NCBI GenBank assembly: GCA_026708085.1
Contig: JAPOVP010000099.1
Location: forward strand, 16,045 to 80,044
Length of the DNA: 64,000 bases
Source: Caldilineaceae bacterium
Lineage (GTDB): Bacteria > Chloroflexota > Anaerolineae > Caldilineales > Caldilineaceae
Direction: 5' to 3'
Positions 54,928-64,000 of this stretch are shown here, in pieces. Made by a program: the position numbers and the translations under genes. Each line of letters starts with the position of its first letter. The stretch's first letter is position 1. The notes beneath the pieces are model-generated. The model was not told the DNA's origin, did no database searches, and saw only the letters and a program-made list of their open reading frames with translations.

Positions 54928-55911
54928 CTACTGGCTCTTCGGCTCTGAAGGTGGTTCATCCTCTTCAGGCCGACTACCCTCCTCTGACTGCCCATCCTCC
55001 TCAGGCTGAATTGCTTCGTCTGCCTCCTCCGGATCTTCTGGTGCTTCCGGTTCGGCCGGCAGTTCAGGATCTACTGGCGGCTCTGGCTCTGCTTGTGGGT
55101 CGAACACTTCCGGTGGGACGATTTCGGCTGAGACCTCCGTTTCTTCGACAGGTTCAGCGGTCCGGCCGGCATCGGGATCCACTTCCGACATGGCCCCAAT
55201 GTGGCTCACGGCCGCGCCCGTCCCGGTAAGCCGCGCCAGTTGTCCGTACAGGTGACTTTGGAAGTAGTAAATGACCAGTTGCGACAACGGCACAGTAACT
55301 ACCGCGCCGATAACACACAGTATCAGTCCCACAATGCTCCCAACCGTCGTTATGATCATGCTGGCGATCACCGTGAGAATCGCGACAATCGCAACATTCC
55401 CTATGTTTTCGCGAGTCCAGTCCCAGATTTCGGACACTTGAAGGCCTTCGCTGATCGTTTCGTTCCTGGCAAAAGCGATAGTGAATCCGGGCTGAAAGAC
55501 GAGGAACGCCATGCCCACCAGAAATTGCAGACAGAGGGAACACAGTATGAATATCGCGCCAATGTCATCGTCCACGTATTGGAAATTCTCCGAGACTACC
55601 ACACCGATGATGAACATGGGAACGGATACCAATAGAATGGGGAGCGCCCACACGACATATACGCAGACTAGCTTCACCCCGCGAACCAGATCATCACCCC
55701 ACCTGTCCCACTCCGGAAGGACTGGGTGGATGTCGTCGCGCACATTCTGCAGCAGACGTACCAGGTAACCGAACAGGATGAAGTAGCCCAAAACGCCGAT
55801 CAGCGCCACGAGGAGCAATGAACTGATCAGAAGCAACCCCGTGCCGATGGCCGTCTTCTCGACCCAGCGTTCGTCCTCTGAAAAGTAAGTCAGCGCTCGT
55901 CCAATATCCAT
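54928..55911 (-). CDS. DUF4013-type polytopic membrane protein with acidic Pro/Glu tail
   Basis: The 327-residue product starts at ATG 55911, with AAAGGAG 7 bases upstream. The first 225 residues hold a DUF4013-like pattern: GYLVRLLQNVRDDIHPVLPEWDRWGDDLVRGVKL between hydrophobic helices, then about five more helices. DUF4013 function is unknown. The last about 90 residues are almost only Glu, Asp, Pro, Ala and Ser (PEPPVDPELPAEPEAPEDPEE-type), probably disordered and cytoplasmic. It lies about 50 bases downstream of queG on the same strand; a functional link to queG is not evident. Confidence 0.8.
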   Translation of the reverse strand: MDIGRALTYFSEDERWVEKTAIGTGLLLISSLLLVALIGVLGYFILFGYLVRLLQNVRDDIHPVLPEWDRWGDDLVRGVKLVCVYVVWALPILLVSVPMFIIGVVVSENFQYVDDDIGAIFILCSLCLQFLVGMAFLVFQPGFTIAFARNETISEGLQVSEIWDWTRENIGNVAIVAILTVIASMIITTVGSIVGLILCVIGAVVTVPLSQLVIYYFQSHLYGQLARLTGTGAAVSHIGAMSEVDPDAGRTAEPVEETEVSAEIVPPEVFDPQAEPEPPVDPELPAEPEAPEDPEEADEAIQPEEDGQSEEGSRPEEDEPPSEPKSQ

Positions 55912-55958
55912 AGGTGTTCTCCTTTGTCGAAGACCCGGCGATGATAGGCAACTCAGGG

Positions 55959-57347
55959 TCAGGCGATGCGGCTATATACATCTCTACGCCTGCTTCCGGC
56001 TAAAGTTTCAACGTCTCGCCCGAGCGCAATCCCAACCTCCTCCCGCACCCGCGAGTCCCCCTCATCGGCAAGGAGTGATTCCAGGCAGGCCGCGGCCCGC
56101 ACGTCGTTGTGACGGCGCAGCAGTTCGCCCAGGGCCCAGGCTGCATGTTCTCGTGCCGGCGCAGATTCGTCGGCTGCAGCTGCCTTCAATCCTTCAAAGG
56201 CCGCAGGATCGCCCCAGTTTCCAAGGGCAACGCACACATTGCGCAACATCCCGGACCGCTTTGCCCGTTTCAGCGGAGACCGCCGCCAGCGCTCCGCAAA
56301 AGCGCTAGGCTCAAGCCAGTAAGGCATGTGCTGATCGAACCCCTCCAGCAACGGCGGCGCCATCCGCTCCTGTTGGGCCTCCAGCCCCCTCAGCAGCGGC
56401 GTCCGCTCCATAAGCCTTTGATTCCAGGGACATACCTCCTGGCAGATGTCGCACCCGAAAATCCGGTTCCCGAACAGCCGCCGCAACCAACGCGGCACTG
56501 GCTGGCGCGATTCGATCGTCCAATAGGAAATACAGCGTTGGGGGTCCAGATGAAAAGGACCAATAAAGGCATCGGTCGGGCAGGCATCCAGGCAGCGCGT
56601 GCACTGGCCGCACGTGGCCAGCGTTAACTCACGCGTATCTTCCTCAAAGTCAGGTTCTCTCCCCTGAAGATTTACTGGTGTAAGCCTGTTGCCCCGCTGC
56701 AGCTGCCACGCCCCGTAATCGCCTCCGGCCGCCAGACCCGCGAGCGTTTCTTCTACACCATGGTCAGCGGAACGAACTGCGACCACGGCTGGGTCGCTGA
56801 CCATCTCCTCCGGTACCAGGAGAGTCGCCAGAAAGACCCAGCTGCCTCTCTCTGGGTGAATCGTGCAACAGTTCTTGCCGGTAAATCCGATGCCGGCCTC
56901 GTGCGCCCAGTCCCGTTCCAATACAGGTCCCGTATCGACCAGTCCCTTTCCCAAAGTCGACCGGCCGGTCCGGGCTCGCAACCAGCCGTCAAGCTCATGA
57001 AGCAGCGGACGGATAATCTCGTGATAGTCATCCCCCCAGGCATAGCGGGCGATTATGCCGCGCGACGGGTCGCTCAGGATCTCCGGCGCCAGGTCAAAGC
57101 AATGATAGTCAACGCCCAACACGATTAGCGAGCGGAAGGGAGGGCCTTTCTCAGCCAGCAGGGCTGGGTTACGCCTTTTCTCCAGATTTCGCCCCAGATA
57201 CGTCATTTCGCCGTCCCGGCCCAGTCCGAGCCAGCGGGAAAAGAACTCTGCATGTGCCGCCTCGCCCACCTTGACGATCCGACAGAAGTCGAAGCCAAGC
57301 CGGCGCGCCTCCTTCTTGAACGAAGCAGTTAAACTGTAGTCAGACAC
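55959..57347 (-). CDS. queG: Epoxyqueuosine reductase QueG, long form with HEAT-like C-terminus
   Basis: About 462 residues from GTG 57347 (GAGGG 7 bases upstream); an ATG at 57386 would add 13 residues. QueG reduces epoxyqueuosine to queuosine in tRNA using cobalamin and two 4Fe-4S clusters. The ferredoxin-like motifs are CGQCTRCLDACPTDAF and CDICQEVCPWNQR; the upstream RGIIARYAWGDDYHE and LVDTGPVLERDWAHEAGIGFTGKN belong to the catalytic and cobalamin domain. The C-terminal about 110 residues are HEAT-like helices (REHAAWALGELLRRH and similar). No other queuosine gene is in the window. Confidence 0.95.
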   Translation of the reverse strand: MSDYSLTASFKKEARRLGFDFCRIVKVGEAAHAEFFSRWLGLGRDGEMTYLGRNLEKRRNPALLAEKGPPFRSLIVLGVDYHCFDLAPEILSDPSRGIIARYAWGDDYHEIIRPLLHELDGWLRARTGRSTLGKGLVDTGPVLERDWAHEAGIGFTGKNCCTIHPERGSWVFLATLLVPEEMVSDPAVVAVRSADHGVEETLAGLAAGGDYGAWQLQRGNRLTPVNLQGREPDFEEDTRELTLATCGQCTRCLDACPTDAFIGPFHLDPQRCISYWTIESRQPVPRWLRRLFGNRIFGCDICQEVCPWNQRLMERTPLLRGLEAQQERMAPPLLEGFDQHMPYWLEPSAFAERWRRSPLKRAKRSGMLRNVCVALGNWGDPAAFEGLKAAAADESAPAREHAAWALGELLRRHNDVRAAACLESLLADEGDSRVREEVGIALGRDVETLAGSRRRDVYSRIA

Positions 57348-57566
57348 ATGTATTCCCTCGAGGAAACACCGATTCAATTCCTGCACTCTTCATGCAATCG
57401 CGAGGTTGCGTAGTTAAATGCGAAGACCCTGATTCGTGCCCCCGGGCCGGCCTCTATAAGTCTAAGCACTGGCGGTATGTGGCCGTCTGCCGGCCCCGCA
57501 TTGGGAGAAGACGCACTCAACTTCACACCTGTAGTTAGCGGAAAAACAGCTCAGCAAGTCTGGCAC

Positions 57567-57595
57567 ATTATAATGGCAGCAAATCAGAGTATCAA
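57567..57595 (-). promoter_or_regulatory. Promoter toward queG, TTGATA-N17-TATAAT
   Basis: On the minus strand TTGATA (57595-57590) and TATAAT (57572-57567) are exactly 17 bases apart. The predicted start near 57560 gives a leader of about 210 bases. The -10 sits in the palindrome CATTATAATG. Confidence 0.68.
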
Positions 57596-57774
57596 GAGGT
57601 CGACACCCGTACAAAGGGCCAACACCAGTCGTGGTGCCCGGCCGCACTCTTCCACGCGTCAGTGCCTCAAATGACCTCCCTCGACCGTGCCTCAAAGGGC
57701 CATTTGCCCCTTTCTCGAGACCCTGACGCGACCGTCCGCCGTGGACTTACGTATAGCGAGTAGAAGGAAAAAGT

Positions 57775-57803
57775 TTGGGAGTCATCCGTTCCTGTGCTAA
57801 ACT
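57775..57803 (+). promoter_or_regulatory. Promoter of rpsO, TTGGGA-N17-TGcTAAACT
   Basis: TTGGGA at 57775-57780 and TAAACT at 57798-57803 with a 17-base spacer; TG at 57795-57796 makes an extended -10. The leader to rpsO is about 143 bases. Confidence 0.58.
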
Positions 57804-57952
57804 GATTCAGTACCGGCTGGATCATGCGCCGTGGTATTCCAGCGATGATCCGGCTCTCTTGACCCAGTAGGCGGCCCACCAGAGAATGGTTACATGGTGA
57901 TTTCACTTCAGAGATTCTCTGGTCCAATAGGAAAGGAGTTCAGGAGTACCAC

Positions 57953-58222
57953 ATGAGTATTTCGACGGAAGAAAAGACAAAGATTATTGAGGAATACCGG
58001 ACTTTCGAACAGGATACAGGATCCCCGGAGGTACAGGTCGCCCTCCTTACCACACGCATCAACGCCCTCACCGACCACTTGAAAGCGCACAAACATGACG
58101 AAGGGTCGCGTCGAGGCCTGTTGAAGCTTGTCGGTCAACGCCGCCGCCACCTGGCCTACCTGGCAAGAAAAGACGTGAATCGCTATCGCCAGCTAATTCA
58201 GAGGCTGGGACTACGCCGATAA
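57953..58222 (+). CDS. rpsO: 30S ribosomal protein S15
   Basis: The 89-residue protein is full length for S15. It binds the three-way junction of 16S rRNA helices 20-22 early in 30S assembly. Signatures: [29 protein letters not shown] and [23 protein letters not shown] precedes the ATG. The rpsO-pnp pairing is widely conserved in bacteria; here pnp starts 532 bases downstream. Confidence 0.97.
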   Translation: MSISTEEKTKIIEEYRTFEQDTGSPEVQVALLTTRINALTDHLKAHKHDEGSRRGLLKLVGQRRRHLAYLARKDVNRYRQLIQRLGLRR

Positions 58223-58754
58223 TTGGCACGGATGAGGCGGATTGCTGGAACATTCGCCTTGCAAGCATCGAGACTCTTGCCGGATAGCTACTGAGGCTAC
58301 AGCCCGGAAACATCTTCACAGTAGGCTGTTCCTTGCTTCCCGGCAGTCTGGTACGTAAGTCGTGCCCGACGGCACGACAGAATGACAAAAAAATAAGGCC
58401 ACCAGCCGCTCGCAGATGCACCTTGTGCTCAGTGCATTGTATCTGGCAGATTCTGCCACCGAGGTCCGGCATTGGAGAATGGACCGAAGCCATCGCTGAA
58501 AGAGCCCACACCGCTCGCGATCGAATGCTTCGATCCGTTCTCCAGTTCCGCACCTCGAATCAATGCGCAAAGATCTCGTTGGTATGTTGAACACCGAGTA
58601 GCATCGTCTGCTATTCGGACTAGCGACTTCGTATGCGGGTGGCGGCAACGTCGGATGCGTTGCCGGTTCCGGAAGCGACTCGAACCGGTGGCCCCCACCT
58701 GCTCGCTCTGGCCTTGCGCAGAGCGGCGCAAAACTCAATTCGAGGTGAACAACG
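58223..58754 (+). other. Long rpsO-pnp spacer / pnp leader
   Basis: These 532 bases hold no supported gene. They contain a strong hairpin (58359-58378) followed by an A-rich run. In enterobacteria this spacer carries an RNase III-cut stem through which PNPase represses itself; whether that holds here is unknown. No clear intrinsic terminator follows rpsO. Confidence 0.55.
58359..58378 (+). other. Hairpin in the rpsO-pnp spacer
   Basis: GTCGTGCC (58359-58366) pairs perfectly with GGCACGAC (58371-58378) around CGAC. An A-rich stretch (about 58388-58397) follows instead of T, so it is not a plus-strand terminator. Confidence 0.55.
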
Positions 58755-61004
<2,250 letters not shown>

Positions 61005-61102
61005 GAGGCGGTGGCCCGCAAATGAGTCAGTTTGTAGGCTCATTCGTATCGATGAAGATGTCGACTCTAAAACAGGGCGAGCAATCTAGTCCTCGAGAGG
61101 TA

Positions 61103-61127
61103 CTGCCTGCCGATGACCGGCAGGCAG
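61103..61127 (+). other. Perfect 10-bp hairpin between pnp and lepB
   Basis: CTGCCTGCCG (61103-61112) pairs with CGGCAGGCAG (61118-61127) around ATGAC. No T-run follows. It lies in the stretch that would encode an N-terminal extension of LepB if ATG 61022 were used, and supports the later start. Confidence 0.6.
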
Positions 61128-61234
61128 GCGCTCACCCTGCAGAACATCCCAGGCAGTTCGGTCCTGCCCGGCTGCTGGCGTCTGCCGGCTCCAACAACCC
61201 AACGGTCAGACAGCCTCTGCCCGAGTCGCAAAGC

Positions 61235-61813
61235 ATGTCCACGGCCGCAGCCGTCTTTTCCGCACTCAAAGAAATCCTGCAGATCGTTCTCCCTGCCATC
61301 TTCCTGGCGGCGCTTATCCATCTTTTCCTCGCGCAAGCAACCATCGTGCGCGGGCAGAGTATGCAGCCCAACCTCCGGCCTGAAGAACGGCTGATTATGG
61401 AGAAGCTGAGCTACTATTTCCAAGCCCCTCGCCACAACGAGATCATCGTCCTGGATATGCCAGGGTCGCCGGCGCTCATCATCAAGCGCGTGGTAGGCCT
61501 GCCAGGAGAGACAGTCGAGATAAGGCAGGGCCGTATCCTGGTCGACGGGCGTGAAATGGCTTACACGAAGGCCATCCAGCCGGGCTTGGCTGCCCTCCCT
61601 GCAGGGGAAGTTAGTCAGCCTGATCCAGGCTCAGGAGAATTCCTTTCCGACTACGGCCCCGTCACGCTGGCCGAGGACCTGTTCTTTGTTCTGGGCGATA
61701 ATAGCCACAATAGCAACGACAGCCGCACATTCGGACCGGTCCACCGCGATTACGTCAAAGGCCGCATCTGGGTGCGCTACTGGCCTTTGACGAGGTTTAC
61801 CATTTTCCGATAA
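61235..61813 (+). CDS. lepB: Signal peptidase I
   Basis: About 192 residues from ATG 61235. The frame is open back to ATG 61022, but that would add 71 polar residues and run through a perfect hairpin, so I prefer the later start with moderate certainty. One N-terminal membrane helix (about 10-32) precedes the catalytic Ser in TIVRGQSMQPNL and the catalytic Lys in ALIIKRVVGLPGETVEI. Box E reads LGDNSHNSNDSRTFGPV, followed by VKGRIWVRYWP. It removes signal peptides from exported proteins on the outer face of the membrane. Confidence 0.93.
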   Translation: MSTAAAVFSALKEILQIVLPAIFLAALIHLFLAQATIVRGQSMQPNLRPEERLIMEKLSYYFQAPRHNEIIVLDMPGSPALIIKRVVGLPGETVEIRQGRILVDGREMAYTKAIQPGLAALPAGEVSQPDPGSGEFLSDYGPVTLAEDLFFVLGDNSHNSNDSRTFGPVHRDYVKGRIWVRYWPLTRFTIFR

Positions 61814-61827
61814 TCTGAACAGTAAAC

Positions 61828-61869
61828 TGCGGGACCCGCCGCCAGCCGTTGAGCAGCCGGCGGCCCGCA
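61828..61869 (+). other. Imperfect GC-rich hairpin after lepB
   Basis: TGCGGG (61828-61833) pairs with CCCGCA (61864-61869), with an inner CCGCCG/CGGCGG stem. There is no T-run. It lies between lepB and the next gene and may limit read-through. Confidence 0.4.
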
Positions 61870-61898
61870 TTGTGTACCCAGATGCATCTCTTGGTGAT

Positions 61899-63704
61899 AT
61901 GAACACGAATCGGTGGAGTACAACCACGAAGATAGTGGTATCGTCGCTTCTCGGCCTGCTGGCCGTGCTACTCCTCTACGCCTTCCGCGTGATGATCCAG
62001 CCGACGATTATCGCGTTTCTACTTACTTTTGTCCTCTACCAGCCGGTCAGTTGGGTGCAGCAGCGCACCGGATGGAGCCGGGCCACCTCGATAGTTGCCG
62101 TCTATCTTTTGGTTATACTCCTACTGATTATTGGGCCCATCATCTTCGTGCCCCGTGTGGTCTCTTCAGTCGAATCTCTGCTCGTTCTGCTCGAGACCAT
62201 GGTCTCCGACATGCAGTCTGCCGCGCCGGGCTCCCTCCTGCCCTTCTTTGGTTTCAATCTCAATATCGACGATCTTCTGCAACAGCTGGGCACCGTAATT
62301 CAAAACGTACTCTCGCAGGCCGGCACCGGTGTCCTCGGCCTGGCCGCCACCTTTACAACTGGTGTCCTTACCACCATCTATGTGCTTGTACTGGGCTTCT
62401 GGTTGCTCAAAGACATAATTAAGCTGCAGCGCATGGTGATGAACGCTCTACCGACTGAGTACCGGGACGATGTCCAGCGCATGACACAGGAACTGGGCGA
62501 AATCTGGATGGCCTTTCTGCGCGGGCAACTGGTACTGGGCCTTGTGGTCGGGTTCATGACCTGGATTATCATGTCCATTGTTGGCCTGCCCAACGCCGCA
62601 GCACTGGCTCTGCTCGCCGGCATTCTTGAGTTTCTGCCTACCGTGGGTCCGGGTATCAGCGGTGCAATTGGAACTCTCGTGGCGCTCTTACAAGGTCCGA
62701 CCTGGCTCCCGATTGGCAATATCCCCTTCGCCATCATCGTCCTCATCCTGTACGTCATCATCACTCAGGTCGAAAGCGTTTATCTCATTCCTCGCCTTGT
62801 CGGGCGCCGTGTGCGCCTCCATCCTGCCGTTACATTCACCGGTATCATCAGCGCCGCGCTTGTATTTGGAGTCCTGGGCGTGCTTCTGATTACGCCGACA
62901 ATTGCCAGCGTTCGCGCCCTCCTGCTATATGTCTTCCGCAAACTGCGTGATTTGGAGCCATTCGAGTCTCAGCAGAGGCAAAACGATATCCAGATTCCCG
63001 GACTTATCGGCGGCCACTGGATTGAGGGCATTGTATTTGACCTCGATGGCACCTTGACCCATCTCGACTGGTCCCTGGCAACCGAATTGGCCCAGCGGTT
63101 TGACCGGCTTGAGCGAATCTGGCCCAGCGAAAGGCGTGAACAGTTTTTCCGTCGCTTCATGGCGTGGATGGAAGGGCCTTCCCTCGCCCTTATAAGCCTC
63201 CTCACATGGCTCAGGTTGCACGAAGACGCGCGCCGGCTTACGCACCGCATGCAACGTGTGCGCGGCTTTCCTCCCAGTGAAGCGCAGACTCTGCGCGACG
63301 GCGTGCCCGAGTTGCTGATGGAGCTGCGTCAGCAATACAAGGTGGCGCTGATTACGAACCGTTCTCGACAGGAAATGGATTCTTTCTTCCTGCACACAGA
63401 ACTGCCCGATGACCTGTTTGACGCCATCGTCACCAGGGACGACCTGCGTAAGCCCTCCCCCAACAGCGAAGGACTTTTGAAGGTGCTGGAGTCTCTGAAT
63501 CTTCCCGCTGACGCATGTCTGGTTGTTGGTGATACCGAACTGCAGTTGCGCGTCGGCGAAGCGGTCGGCGCGGTGCAGGTCGGTCTCCTGTGCGGCATGG
63601 GAGCGACGCAAAACTTCAGCAATGCCGACCTGATCCTGGAAACACCGACAGACCTGATTGGCTACCTGAATCGCCCGCAGGTAATGGCGAAGATGTGGTC
63701 TTAA
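61899..63704 (+). CDS. Fusion of an AI-2E/PerM-family membrane transporter and a HAD hydrolase
   Basis: The 601-residue chain starts at ATG 61899 (GTG 61872 is an alternative). Residues about 1-350 form an AI-2E transporter (UPF0118/PerM) domain with about eight helices, including LAGILEFLPTVGPGISGAIGTLVAL and YLIPRLVGRRVRLHPAVTF, the family signature. A hinge of about 30 residues leads to a HAD domain: motif I VFDLDGTL (D381, D383), motif II LITNRS, motif III KPSPNSEGLL and motif IV VVGDTELQLRVGEAVG, like phosphoglycolate-phosphatase-type enzymes. All four HAD motifs look intact. The combination in one frame is unusual: no stop or shift separates the parts. Substrate for either half is unknown. 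Confidence 0.88.
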   Translation: MNTNRWSTTTKIVVSSLLGLLAVLLLYAFRVMIQPTIIAFLLTFVLYQPVSWVQQRTGWSRATSIVAVYLLVILLLIIGPIIFVPRVVSSVESLLVLLETMVSDMQSAAPGSLLPFFGFNLNIDDLLQQLGTVIQNVLSQAGTGVLGLAATFTTGVLTTIYVLVLGFWLLKDIIKLQRMVMNALPTEYRDDVQRMTQELGEIWMAFLRGQLVLGLVVGFMTWIIMSIVGLPNAAALALLAGILEFLPTVGPGISGAIGTLVALLQGPTWLPIGNIPFAIIVLILYVIITQVESVYLIPRLVGRRVRLHPAVTFTGIISAALVFGVLGVLLITPTIASVRALLLYVFRKLRDLEPFESQQRQNDIQIPGLIGGHWIEGIVFDLDGTLTHLDWSLATELAQRFDRLERIWPSERREQFFRRFMAWMEGPSLALISLLTWLRLHEDARRLTHRMQRVRGFPPSEAQTLRDGVPELLMELRQQYKVALITNRSRQEMDSFFLHTELPDDLFDAIVTRDDLRKPSPNSEGLLKVLESLNLPADACLVVGDTELQLRVGEAVGAVQVGLLCGMGATQNFSNADLILETPTDLIGYLNRPQVMAKMWS

Positions 63705-64000
63705 CGCCGCGCACAGCTCTTTCGCGAACGCGCTCGAACCGGGCAGAAGCCGGCCAGCACGAGCAAGGCAAATCCCCAATACTGAACTTTGCCTTGCTTG
63801 CGCTAAGAGAACTGCCGGCTCCGGCAAGCGCATCGCTTCTGCTCCTTCTCTGAACTGCCGCAACGACTAAGCCATAGCCATTCCGCGATCAACACTGGGG
63901 CAGGAAAAGCGAGGTCTCTGACAGCTGGCCCCTAACCACTGACCGCTGCAATTGTGGGCGGTCGGGCCTATTCGGCCCTCCCTTGTGCGGGGGCTCCGCC
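63705..64000. other. 3' end of the window, no gene seen
   Basis: No supported coding frame starts here. It contains an 11-bp hairpin (63762-63798) and a small GGGCC/GGCCC stem near 63964-63978. The next gene lies beyond the edge. Confidence 0.5.
63762..63798 (+). other. 11-bp hairpin downstream of the fusion gene
   Basis: AGCAAGGCAAA (63762-63772) pairs perfectly with TTTGCCTTGCT (63788-63798) around a 15-base loop. No T-run follows, so it is only terminator-like. Confidence 0.5.

Larger units (their letters stand above)
57348..57952. other. Divergent queG/rpsO intergenic region
   Basis: About 600 bases without a supported gene. They hold a good minus-strand promoter for queG (57567-57595) and a plus-strand promoter for rpsO (57775-57803). 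Short reading frames here lack ribosome sites and are not called. Confidence 0.6.

Noticed and set aside
58640..58735. Possible tRNA on the minus strand because of a GGTTCGAGTC string
   Set aside because: The bases around the TTCGAGT loop do not form a 5-bp T-stem (ACCGG against CGCTT) and no cloverleaf can be drawn.
58223..58754. Several overlapping frames of 85-160 codons in the rpsO-pnp spacer on both strands
   Set aside because: They overlap one another on both strands, lack ribosome sites and show biased, Arg/Ser/Cys-rich translations typical of noncoding high-GC DNA.
61022..61234. N-terminal 71-residue extension of LepB from ATG 61022
   Set aside because: It is polar and unlike signal peptidases, and includes a perfect 10-bp hairpin; treated as noncoding, though not fully excluded.

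Overview
The window reads as a chromosomal segment of a bacterium, most likely a member of the Chloroflexota (Anaerolineae/Caldilineae-like). This placement is inference. It rests on the moderately high GC content, two nuo loci, NuoE-NuoF and NuoC-NuoD fusions, a Uma2-family gene, a DUF4013-type membrane protein, and a mre/PBP2/minCD/rodA shape operon without minE. There is no rRNA, tRNA, CRISPR array, insertion sequence or prophage that I could support. Almost all of the sequence is densely packed housekeeping genes.

Layout. 1-10.5 kb: a 5'-truncated phosphotransferase, an O-antigen-ligase-type membrane protein, a SIMPL protein, a small 15-residue-repeat membrane protein behind a perfect consensus promoter, ribosomal protein L25 with a clean terminator, and then a minus-strand group (tilS, a 65-aa unknown, a CoA-pyrophosphatase-type Nudix protein, hpt, a LysM/M23 peptidase). 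10.9-18.8 kb: a cell-shape and division operon, mreB-mreC-mreD-PBP2-minC-minD-rodA. 18.9-34.5 kb (minus strand): a complete complex I operon, nuoA-B-CD-EF-[Uma2]-G-H-I-J-K-L-M-N. 34.9-43.6 kb (plus strand, divergent): a second nuo cluster with only membrane-arm subunits, nuoA-H-J-K-[TPR/2TM protein]-L-M-N. 43.6-50.1 kb: an aldo/keto reductase, an LCM-family methyltransferase, a cupin, an HpcH/HpaI aldolase, and an amino-acid ABC transporter with a tandem-duplicated binding protein and a permease but no ATPase. 50.2-52.5 kb (minus): an ammonium transporter followed by two PII genes. 53-54.7 kb: pdxS-pdxT (PLP synthase). 54.9-57.4 kb (minus): a DUF4013 protein and queG. 57.95-64 kb: rpsO, pnp, lepB, and an AI-2E-type transporter fused to a HAD hydrolase.

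How the genes work together. The two nuo loci share one 316-bp divergent regulatory region. The minus-strand operon can make a full NADH-quinone oxidoreductase. The plus-strand one encodes a second membrane arm that keeps the recognisable proton-channel residues but has no quinone-module (B, C, D, I) or NADH-module (E, F, G) genes beside it. The shape operon couples MreBCD/PBP2/RodA wall elongation to MinCD septum placement. The amt-PII-PII group is a nitrogen-uptake and sensing module.

Most interesting items: the membrane-arm-only second nuo cluster with its extra TPR/2TM gene; an in-frame 46-codon Glu/Ser-rich tail directly after the amt stop codon in the context TGA-CTA-G; a 738-bp tandem duplication in the binding protein with a 368-bp 100% identical core flanked by diverged sequence, which looks like gene conversion; the 15-residue-repeat protein; the transporter-HAD fusion; and a TGTCAATTGT box found twice at the mreB promoter and once between the two nuo operons.
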